Shown here: positions 11,501 to 23,500 of the stretch, in pieces
How the letters are laid out: each line of letters starts with the position of its first letter
How positions within the stretch are numbered: the first letter of the stretch is position 1
Origin: Zygnema cylindricum
Lineage: Eukaryota > Streptophyta > Zygnematophyceae > Zygnematales > Zygnemataceae
DNA length: 55,548 nt
Reading direction: 5' to 3'
NCBI GenBank assembly: GCA_037447655.1
Contig: JBBHKE010001201.1
Coordinates: forward strand, 22,651-78,198
Notes under the pieces: generated by a model
Told to the model about the DNA's origin: nothing
The model's input: the letters and a program-made list of their open reading frames with translations, nothing else
Databases searched by the model: none
Position numbers and translations under genes: made by a program

Positions 11501-14500
11501 AAGTAGCATTCTTTAAAAGATTTCTCGATTGATTGTTTATAATGATAGTTTCTTTGCAATTCTGCATTTTTAGAAAAGTAGTTAACTTGAAAGAGTAGCA
11601 TTTGGAAGAAAGCGGTTTTTTGAGTTTATTCCGAAGCAGTGACTAACATTTGAGTGTAATCTTATTTTTTTCCTTGACAGTTATTACAGAGTTCCTGATG
11701 GAAGGATCGTTCGGTGTAAGCAGGATGTCGAAAGGTACTATATTGTGTAGTATAATCTAAGTTCTTTTTGCCTTAATTTTTCCCCTTACTTTCTCTTCCT
11801 TTTTTTCTCGTTGTCTCCATGTTAATGAAGCTTTATGATCCGATTTTGAGACTACTAAATAGAGTGGGTGATATGGTTTTTAATTTATAATTTATCTTTC
11901 TTTTGCGATATCACTTTTTCTAAGTCCCAATTTATTATCAATAGGTCCTTTTTCTCCCTCCTTTTGCCATCCCGTTTTTTTTTTTGTTTCAAGCCCATTG
12001 TTTCTGTTTATTGCTGTAGATATTGTGTAAACAACTTTTGAAATTTGTGGTGTTTCTAACATGAAATATTTGTTTGCAATTTGTGTTTTACAGATACTTG
12101 CTAAAACACCCTGATATTAAACTTACTGTTAATGATTTCTCTTTTGGTCTCAACGACTTTATTCAAATCAAAGGGAGGCAAGAAATCATTGAGAGTGTTG
12201 TATTGAGAGAGAGAGGAGGTTCTGGAATTCTACCTAAAGGAAAATCCTTGAAAGGGAGAGAGGGAGAAGACTCTTCTTCTGGGCTATTACCGACAGGAAA
12301 ATTGACGGAGGAAAATGTCGCCCCGGTTCGAAAACCTGAGTGTGGAAATAGTGCTTTAAATGACGAGGGAAATATCCGCTCGTCAGCAAATTGTTTTTCA
12401 AAAGACAAATCGAATGGATATACTAATAAGGGGGATCACCAGGGAGGAGGTAGGAGAAAGGACGAGGAGATGAAAGGAAAGGGTGGAAGGGGAGGAAAGA
12501 CATCTTTTTGGAGTGATGATGAAGAAGTGGAAATCTTGAAAGAAGTACAAGAATTCTATTTGGAAGCATCAGATGGTTCAATTTATCCTCTTTCTAAAGT
12601 TCAACACATTATTTACGGGCCTCGCAAAAGAGTTCCTATGTGAGTGTGTTGTTTTTCATTTTTTTTTTTTTTTGCTTTTCTTCATGTTTACCTGTTCTGT
12701 CTGTTTTATTGGAAAAACTTCATTGATTTTTTCTGTTCGTGTTTTTCAAACTTTGTTTGACTTTTTAACCTTTTTTTTGTCTTTGATAGGGTCAACAAGC
12801 CTTCTTTTGACGCCCTTCTTAAGCCTTTTTTATCTTATCCTTTTTTTCTCTTTTTTGCCTTCCTCTCTCCTGTCTTTTTGACCTTTATTTTTCTTTTTTT
12901 CTTTTTCCGGATGTCGTTCAGGCCTCGAGTTTCAATTTTTTTGAAGGGGAAAGGTGATAAAGGACTGAGGCCAGTATACGAGGAAGTGGCCGCTTGGACT
13001 GTTAGGTTTATGAACCTTAAAACAAAATTATGGATGTTAAGTACGAAAGGAAGTTGGTGAGAAGAATTTTTCAAGTTTTTTTTTTTCTTTCGTGAAATGT
13101 AGAGACGTAGAGATGTAGAGGTTATTTGATTATTTTTGGGGCTGCTGAGTTAGTCAACTTTAAGCTGAAAAGGGAAGATGAGCTTTATCAGAAGAGAGGA
13201 TAGACGGTAAGTTTGGACAGAGGGGAGAAGTGTTAACAATTTTGCTGCAAATTTGTTTTAATTTTTCGTTAGTTTTCAGATGAAATCCTTTTCTTTTTTC
13301 ATTTTATATTATCATCTTTTCTGACAAAATTATACTTTCTTTTTTTTTAGGATTGAACTCCTGAAGCCTCACCGGTCCTATCAGCCACAAATTCGTGTAT
13401 ACAAAGTTCTCAGTACAGCTCTAAGTATTATGAAATTTTGCCCCTCTTCAAGTGAGAGTGATATAATGAGCAAATTAGCTCAAAGAGGGTGTGTTCTCTA
13501 TTTCTCTCTTTCTCAGTTTCCTTCCCGTCTCTCTCCCCTTCTTTGCCTTTTTCTCTCTCTCTTCTGTTGTGAAAATATTATTCCTAACATTGCATGCATT
13601 GAGAGAGGAAACTCTCTCTATATCATGACTTTCAGTATTGTACTTATGATGGGAACCTGAGAGGTATATTTTCACTGCAACATTCAGAAAATATAACTCA
13701 ACCAAGGCAGTTCCTCCAAAATATGAGTAATACTTTTTTATAATTGGGTGTGAGGCACCTTGGGATTTTTCCAGATTTTTTCTGTTTTACTTCCTGATTT
13801 TTTTTCATTTCAGTTTTTGTCATATTGTTTTCACAATTGTTGTTGGTTGAATTTCACTCGTTTGAATGCTTTGTGAGGTGATAGGGAATATTTTTTTTCA
13901 TTTATGATGATCATTTGGTTTCATTCAAGAGCTTGAATTTTTTTAGAACTGTACATTACTAATGGGGGATTCTGAGTAACAGCGCTTTATTTGAAAATTT
14001 AAGAAACCTATGTAATTTCAAAGATTCCTTAATTATCCTTAGAAAATTACTCAAAAACAACAATTAATGTCTTTCACAAACTTATTTACATTAATTGGAG
14101 TGGATTCTGGTTGACAGTGTTTCATTGGAAAATATAAAGAAGCGATTTTCCCTTGTGGAAAAATATGTGAAGGCCAAACCAGATTTAGAGAAGGCTTCGG
14201 TGAGTTTTATTTTTTAAACAAGGTTATGGTGAAGAAGGAGAGGAGAACTTGTCTCCTCCTGCCTCTTCTCTCTTTGTTTTCTAATCATTTCTCTCCTCTT
14301 GTCTCTTTCTTCTTTAGCTCCACTTCTCTCCTTTTCTTGCTCGTCCTTGTCTTTTTTTTTCTATGTCATCTATGTTTCAAATGTTCTTTGCTAGTATTTA
14401 GGGAAATGTTACATTGTTTCTGGCTGTAGCCAACCAAAGGAAGATTGTCATTTGTAAGATGTCTTTGCTTTTTTTACAACAATGTTTACTTGTGTGGTTT

Positions 14501-17500
14501 TTTGTGGCAAATTAATTTGTATGGTTTCAATATCTTTTTGTTTTGGGGTTTTGTAGGTTGCCTTTGACCGTAAAAGACTCTGCAGCCCCTTCTTATGAAG
14601 CTTACTCTGTTTTTGAAAAAGCACACAATTTCATGTCCGCTGTATTCAGATCATTTTCAGTTCACAGTAACTAAACTCACTTGTCTGATTTTTCCTAACA
14701 TGCCATAGGAAAAGGAAACATTTCTGATTCAAGGAAATTTTTAAGTGTTATGTGGTAAGCTACAGAGGTTTGTGATCTTGGTTTTTGCCTTTCTGATAAC
14801 GGGCTTTTGGGTAAATTTGTTTCTTGATGCAGCTTTTTAAACTTTTAGAACGAAGTTTAGAAAAAAATGAAATGGTCCCACAATTACCAAGTGAGGAAGC
14901 TAAGGTGAGAGTTCATTTCTGATATTACAAGAGGCGAATCTCTGTTAATTTCTCTTGTATTTTTACCTGATGGTAATCTAACAGTTCTTTACTTTACCTG
15001 ATTATCTAGGCGCAACATTTTGTGGAAACAGCGTTTGGTACTTTTCTGCAATTATTTTTCTTCTTCTTTTGTGTCTTGCAGGGTAAAAATATTGTAAAAA
15101 ATTCGAATGGTCAAGAATCTCGAAAGAGATCGATGGGTGACAGCATGGACTCTGGGGGAGAAAGAGAAGGGAAGGAGAAGAAGAAGGAGAAGGAGAGAGA
15201 ATCTAGTTTGGGTCTTGATGCAAAAAGAGAGGGGAAGGGAGGAGGTGATTCAAAAAAACCAAAATTACAGGAAGGAGGAGGGAATAGAACAATTGATGAT
15301 GTCAGGAATTACGAGGGAAGTCTGGAAAATGATTTGGACGAGTGGGAGGGAGGTGGTGAGGAGGATGATGAAGAAGTAGGAGGCGATAGTATTTGTGCTA
15401 TTTGTGATGATGGAGGTGAATTAGTTTGGTAAGAGTCCCTTTCTCAAATTGAATGCTTATTGACTTTTTCGACTTCTTTGGTTAGTTTGTCTCGTTTTCT
15501 TTTGTGAATGCAAAAAGGAAGCATGGATAAATAAAGGTATAACTGTCTTTCTCCTGGGAAGAATTTGGAGACTTTGTTTGGTTTCAGTGCCAACAGTTTT
15601 GTTTAGCGGTTTCATATGTGATTCTTTTTGTTTGCATTCATTTTGTTTTCTGTTGTATCTCGACATACTCCATGTATCAGTTGTATTTATAAGTTTTCAG
15701 TTAAAGACCTAAGTTTCAATGCTATAGCTATATTACACAATTATATTTTGGCTGATTCTGCTCTATCCAGTTGTGGTTTGTTGTATTTTGCCGTGCGTAG
15801 TTATATTCGTGACTGTGAAAATGACTAAAAAATCTACTCAGATCTGATTTTGTTTGGTTTAATCTCGTGATAATCTGCTCAAACTTGGATTGATGTACTA
15901 TAATTTGGTAAGGTCCTGATTAACTTGGTTTCCTTTGTTTCTTTTTGGTTGAATCTGGTACTATTCTGATTCAAATTGTATTTTGTTAGGTTGCTCCTCT
16001 TGAACTGGTGTTATTATCTGTTTTTATTTTTACTTTTGTTTTTCTCTCTTTTTGGTCTCTCATCCTTTTTTTTTTTTCTTGGCAGCTGTGATGGGCCTTG
16101 TATGCGCTCCTTCCACGCTTATGTCGATCCTGAGAGAGATTGCCCCTCTCTTGGTTTAAATGTGAATCTTGTAAGTTATGATAACCACATTTTTTGTCTG
16201 TTATGAAACCCTTGCAATACAATCTTTGTAATGTTGCAAATTATGAAAATTGTAAATTTTTAGGAATACTTGAAAGAAACAAACACGTGCTCGACAACTG
16301 TTTCTATACATTTAAGCATGACTTTCTCCACATTCTTTTTGTGTGTGTTTATACTGTTTTCCATTGAATATGAGTCGTCTCACAAAATCTTTTGGACCTC
16401 TTTTTCTTTTTTTTTCTCTACTCTTTTTAATTCCATTTTCAGACAGGTGAATTCCTATGTGATAATTGCAAATACAAGGAACACCAATGTATGGTTTGTG
16501 GAAAATTGGGTAAATCGACTTCTGATAATGGAGAACAAGAGGTAAGGCTTTGGCTTTTCTACTCCCGCTCTCTTTACTTCGCCAGAGATTAGCTGGAAAA
16601 TGTTTTGGCTTTTTAACTCATTAACAAGTTCTATCCACTTTGGTCTTTCTCTTTTTCTTCAATTTTATGTGTTGTTATTGAGTTCAGTTTAACCCTTAGT
16701 TATTTCGTATGTTGTTATACCGTTTGCCTGCACTGTATAAACCGACATAGCAGTAAATACTAGTTTCAAAATGTTTAAAGACAGACTAAAATTTTTAAAT
16801 GTCGTAAGAGTTTATCTCTATAATGTGAATCCAGTAGCTCTGTACTTGATATGGTGCTGATCCTTGTTGCTACCTTGTTCGCAAGGGCTAGTCACTAGAA
16901 TTCTAAAGAAGATAATTGCAAGGCGTTGTTTTTTTCTGTATGGTGTCAGATTGATGTGTCTATTTCTCTTTTTGTTATCTGTTTCCCTCTAGAAAGAAAG
17001 GAATTTATGTTCGAAGGGAGTTATTAGATCTTATAAATCATTGGACAGTCCTATCTTGTTTCCTGGTGCCTTTAACTAGCATGTTTTTTCGCTGTATTCA
17101 TTTCATCTATGCACTTTTTTTTTTGAGGTTAACTTTTTGTTCGAGGTGCCTTTTTGATTTCTGTTTGCAGGTCTTTATGTGCGATGTTGCTCTTTGTGGG
17201 AAATTTTACCACCCGGATTGTGTTACTGAGGTACTCATTCCAGATAAGCTTAGGAGGTGGGAGAAGGAGGAGGGGAAAGTGGGTCTTGAAGGAGAAGCAT
17301 TGACGAGAGCTCGAACAGATAAAGCAGAACGCATAAAAAATAAGTCAGATTTGTTTATGTGTCCTTACCATAGCTGTCAACATTGTGGTCAAAAAGAGGG
17401 AGGAAATATGATGGAAAGTACTCAATCGAGTGATATTTCTGACAAACTTGTCCCGTGCCGACGATGTCCGAGAGCATGGCACGTCAAATGCATTACGAAG

Positions 17501-20500
17501 TAAGTGTTTTCCTTCTTTTTCTTCTCTCCACTCTCCATTCCTCTCCATCTAAGAAAGAGAAATGATGGGGAAATGTAGAGAGAGGTAGTGAGGGGTTTGA
17601 AAGAGTATGTCTCTGGAAACAAAAAATGAAAATGAAGACAAAATAGTAAGGGTGAAGAAAGAGAGTAAAATGGAAAAAATTGTGCAGTCAAGTTGAAATT
17701 GCAGGGTTTTGTTTTGTTTCTTTGTTTCACAGAAAAATGCCAATAGATGGGCAAGACCAACGAGTATGGGGAGTCAATCCTACTGATCAGGCGGAAGGAC
17801 TCCCTCGATTTTTATATTGTTTGTAAGTGTTGTATTTTTTTTTTCCCCTTCAAATGTTGATTCCAGTCTTTCTCCGCTTGTTTGTTTCATTTTTTTTGTC
17901 CTTTTTTTTTGGCTTTAAATTTTTTACCCTTTTATTTCCTGTTTGTTTTTGGAAATCACCGAACCTCATCTTAATATTCAGCTCAGGTTAATGTTTTCTT
18001 GAATTGAACATTTCTTTTTTGAAAGATGCAATACTTAAACGTAAGTTAGTTCTGACATTTTTACTGGTTGATATTCGACTTGTTTAGGAAGCATGTCGTT
18101 AACAAAGACACACGAACACCACAGAGGGATCATTTGACGTGGCCCAGACCTTCTAGGAGAATTCAAGCCCCCAAAAGACTTCGAATTGTTGTGGATAGTC
18201 CCCCTCATGAGGCTTCCCCATGGACACCGAGTGGGTTACCTCAAAAACAAACTCCTCTGGGCTTTAAAGTGGGAGAGGGCAAGCCAAAAGAAAGTAGAGA
18301 GAAGGGACAGGAAAAGGACGAGGAGAAAGAGGGGAGGAAGCTGGAAGAAAAAAGAGTGAAGGGGCTGGAAAAGGACGAGGAAAAAGAGGGGAGAAAGCTG
18401 GAAGATAGTAGAGTGAAGGGGCTGGAAAAGGACAAGGAGAAAGAGGGGAGAAAGCTGGAAGAAAGTAGAGTGAAGGGGCTGGAAAAGGAGGAGGAGAAAG
18501 GGGCGAAGAAGGAGCAAGGCAGTTTGAAGGTTATGAGCAAAGCGAGAGCTTCGCCCACCACCGATGGTTCAGCGAGGATCTGGCCTTTGATAGATGGCAA
18601 AGATATTGACAGGAATTTCGGTCCAGGAGAGGGAGTAAAAAGAGGAGGTTCTGGTGGAGAAGTAGTAGAGGAGAGAACATTACCGGGAGGAGTAGTGGGA
18701 AAAGCTAGGAGAAGCCCCTCAGGAATAGAGGCTGTAGCTCTTAAGGGTAAACCATGGGAGATGGAGAGAGAGGGGGGGAAGGTCACAGATCTCACACCAA
18801 AGGGTAGGAAACCAACGGAAGAGAAGGGAATTAAGTCCAAACCACGAAAGTTACCTCAATTGCCTATATTTAAGGAAGAGGAACTAATGAAAAAGTGAGC
18901 TTCAGATCTTGAAGTGGAGGATTGGGCTTTTAATTTGTTTTCATGGGAGTTGTTATTTTGACTTCTGGGTTTCAACCCGGTCGTCCAGGTTTACGTGTAC
19001 TTAATAATGGCTTTTTCTGGTTTTTTGGCTCACTGGATCTTCCTAATTTCTACTTTTTTGGTTTCTTGTGTTTTACAGCATCAAAATGGCAAAAAAACTC
19101 AGTGAAAATTTATTTACTAAAGAAAATGTTCTTCAGTCTCTTCCTGTGGTTTCGATTTATGGGGCAGAAAGACGACTTACTTTCAAGATGAACCGAATCA
19201 AATCTATTATCAATGTATTCTATCTAAACCTTTAAATTTTGTACTTTTGGATAAAGAAAAAGCTCAAAGCATTATTTGCATCGGCGATCTCAGGTTTCTA
19301 AATCCTCGTGGGCAGAATTTAAAAAAATAAATAAAATCATGTCTATTATCAGTATATTTTGTTTTACCCTTCAAAATTTGTCCTTCAAAAATTCAAATTT
19401 CTTGCTTAAAGAAGGTTGTTTTTTTACCTTAAGGTGATGTCAAATCAAAAGGAAGTTAACGAAGTCTCAGTCTAATGTTTAAAATATAAGCCATTATTCT
19501 TATAAACTCAAATTTATTGTTTCCCTGCTGTTGTTTTATCAATGATTATATTCGAAGCTTTATAATTTATGCTTGACCATCAAATCTTGAATAAAAGTAT
19601 GTAAATATCTCTTTCGCAAAATTGTGGTGTTTTGTGGTTTTGTCCCTAAACAGGCAACCGTTCTGCACAACTGGCCATTTAAGTTTTGTTTTTTTCTTAT
19701 CTCCACGTTTTTTTTGTTTTTTTTCATTTTCCAGGCTGTAGAAAAGGCAGATACTTTAATGGAAAATAACGGCACATTTGCAGATGTTGCCGCAGTTTGT
19801 CCTCCCTTCCTTCTCAAAGATCTCGACCGATATGGGGTTTGTACCACCATATCTCATTTTTTGTTTTTTTTTTCAAAGAATAGCTTTCGCGAAACTCTTG
19901 AGCAACATGGCTTTTGTACTATTTCTCTAACCAGTTTCCCTGCTGCTCTTCTTAAAGATCTTGATCAATATGGGTTTTGTTACTCACTTAGGTGTTTACG
20001 TTATTTTTATCTCTTTTTGTTTCTCCTTGACCAGCATGGATTGGGCACTTTCCATTTGATAATTTGTACTTGTCTTTGTATTCCTTTACTGTTGTGTCTA
20101 AATGAGTATTGCCCGTCTAGATAAGTTTCATTTTAAAGAAGAAATTAATGATAATTTGTTGTTTGTTAAAATAAGGAATGAAGTGATTTTGTAAGCTAAA
20201 ATGCTATATGGGAGTTCTAATGTTCGCTGGAAACAGTCAGTAAAAGGGTTCTTTTTTCGGGGCGTGGGTTTCTTGAATATTAGAGTTATCTTCGAGTTTA
20301 CCTTGCTCCGTTTTTGCACGGTGCTCGCTACTCCTCCTATGGTCGACATTTTACTCAAAAAGAGAAGTTGGAAGAGGTGAATAACTTTTTTTTTTGGCCC
20401 AGTCAAACACTTCTATTTCTTTTCTTTGTGTCATTTTTATCCAAGGAGAGGAACCTGAAGAGTAAGTACTTCATAAATTTTCCCAAGGCAGCCCTTAAAC

Positions 20501-23500
20501 TTGTTGTCAACAAGATGTTTTTTATGTTTGTGGGTAAATGTATCTGAGCCTTTTTTTAAAGTAACTGCACAGTTCTATGTAATCACAAGGGGAAGAAATT
20601 TTCTGGTTCTATGTTCTAGCACGTTGTTTATTGCAGCATGGTTCTATTTAATTCTTTTTTTTTAATTATTTCTTGTTCTTCCTTTCTTTTTTGTTTTTTT
20701 AGTCTTGCTTTGAAATTTTATTGTCGTTTTTGCATTCATGTACCAGGTCGTAAAACGATTGCTTCCGTATGTAGAGGATGGGGACTGCCTAGTGGATATG
20801 TGTTGTGGATCGAATGATTTTTCCAAAATCGCAAAAACCTATTTTGACAAGGCTGGAAAGTGTAATTGTGACTATAGAAACTTTGACATCATCCCTCCGA
20901 AGGTGAGTTCAAAACATGGTTTAAATGTGAGAAAACAATTGGAAACGAAATATGTGGTTTCCCTGTACTACACGCGTATTATGCCATTTTTTTTGTATTC
21001 GTACAAATTATTTGAGGAAAAGTGTTGACGTAGGGTTTTGGCTATCTTTTCAGAGCCGGATTTTTTTTGGGAGGGGAGAGAGAGAGAGAGGAGGGAGAGG
21101 GTTGAGAAGGGAGGGAGAGAGGGAGGGAGGGACGGAAGGGGGCGGGGGCCGAGGGCAGGCAACAGACAATGTTGAAAAAGTAGGATTGGTAACGATAGGG
21201 GTACCTGAGTTTTTGTTTGGGGTGAGCAAGAACAGGATACATTCAATTTTGAAAAAAAAGACTGGTTTCGAGTTCCCTATGAGGGGCCAGAGAGGAATCT
21301 TCCAGATGGCGATAAGCTGGTAAGACTTCTACCAACTGTACTTCTCTCTCTTATGTCCTTAACCTGCTAACAATCTTCTTTCTACTGAGAGTTTTACCTG
21401 CAACTCTCCTACTTTGCAAAAATTATGCCCATCATTGCTTCTTAGAGATCTCTCTCTCTCTCTCCCTCTCCCTCTCCCTCTCTCTCCGCGCGGTCGTGCT
21501 CGCGCACACACACTCTCAATTTTCTGTTGCCACTTGTCTTTTCAATCTCTTTACATCATCTTTTTTCGTTGTTGTAGTTGTCTTAGGGCCACATGCATGT
21601 TTCCTTGGTTCTTGAGTTGGTAGTGATTTCAAATTTGTGATGATCACTTGGAGTCGTTGAAGGAAATATTGTTTCACTTTTATTGATAGTTTTTCCTTTT
21701 GGGTGTTTTTTCAGATTATCGGTTTAAACCCTCCTTTTGGAGTAAGAGCGCGACTGGCTTCCAGTTTTGCCGAGTATGCTGGGAAGTTTCGGCCAAAACT
21801 AATAATTTTAATTGTACCCCCAGAGACATCAAGGTAAACCCTCCAGAAAAAAAGGAAAAAAAACAAAAAGTACCTCTCTGTTTTTGGTTTTTTTCTTATT
21901 ATTCTTTTTGTACCCACAAAAACAATTTTATTTTGTTGTAGGTGGTGAAAGTAGAGGCTCTATTACTTTTTACTTACTATTTTCCCTCGCCTCCCCTTCT
22001 TTTTTACTGTATTTTTTATTGTAAGTGATTAAAAGACAGGCTGTATTCTTTAGTATCTATCCATAATTTCTCAATGTTTTCAGCTGCCCGATTTTGAGGG
22101 TCTTGATTTCCTTATCTTTTAACGAACTTCCATTTGTTGGACTTTTTTAGAGCCGTTTATGGTTGATTGGACTTAGTACTGCAATAAGCCTCTTTACATT
22201 TTATAGAGCATTTATGTTTTCGCTTTTGATTCTCTTCCTTACTTTCATAATTTCTTCCGATACTGATAGTCTTAATTGCCTCTTATTTTCAGACCCAGTG
22301 GAGAATATGAACTGGTATGGGAGGATCACTCACTTTTGGCTGGCAAAGTGTGTTCTCTCTCCCTCCCTCCTCGGCCGTCTCTCTTCCCCATGAACTACTT
22401 CTTTTCTTCGTCATTTAATGGGAAATGATTTTACGTTCTTACAGAAATGCTTGTTTTTCTGAATTGGAGTGGTACCTGCACTAACTTAAGTGCCTATGGG
22501 GTGATTTTTTTTTTTTGGAAAGTCTTTAGTTTGTCGTCTAAGATTCTCATCATTGATGTGGTTAATTTAACACTAGTGGTCAGTCTCTCTCGACTGAACT
22601 CAAAATAAATTCACTCTAAAGAGCTCTAAAGCACTTTATATACTTAATTCTTTATAGCCAGATTGAATGTGCCGCTCTGAGGGCTGATTGAAATGGGCGA
22701 AATTTGTTAAGCTAAAAAACTCGAGAATCTAACCTTAAACATAGATGTTTTCCAGGCATTCTACCTTCCAGGTTCTTTAGATACTGATAATGAAGCTCTC
22801 AAACAGTGGAATAAGACAGCACCTCCACTTTATTTGTACTGCCGAAGGGACCTTCTGGAAAAGTATCGTACAATAGCAGCAAAAGAGGGACACATTTCAC
22901 TACCTCCTCTAGCGCAACCTCTATCCACACTGCCTTCATTCCCACCACAATCGTCTCTCCCTCCATATCCTCTACAACCACCACTACAATCTGTTCCACA
23001 GTCCACACCAATGCAAGGACAGCATATGGGACCAAATCCACAAAGAGAGGTGAGAAGCCAAACAATATACGGTTAATGAAGGTTTTGGATAATTTATTTG
23101 TTACTATGTTGTACATTGATCGAAATAATAGAGACGATTTATTGCGATATCGATCTATCGAAATACTGACGAGCTAAATGGACTCGTAAGTGTATGTAAT
23201 CTAATACTTGAATAGTATGTAAATCTAGGACAAATGTAATATATATCTGGCCAAATCTTGACTGGAGTTCTGATTGGAAGTAAATCTTGTGTACAAACTC
23301 TGAAAAATGAACATCAAGGTACAAAGTCAAACATTGGGACACGTAAATTTTTTTCTATAAGCACTTCTTAACAATCAGGCAATAAACCGTATTGAGGAAA
23401 ATTTTCAGCCTCCACGACTCATGAAAAAAAATACTTGAATCGTAGGGAATGTATCAACAGACAATGATGACATCATGGGTCATTGATAAATAGCGATAGT

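Noticed and set aside
18236-18840. Minus-strand frames of 93 and 199 residues under an EDM2-like exon
   Set aside because: Shadows of the repetitive coding exon on the plus strand.
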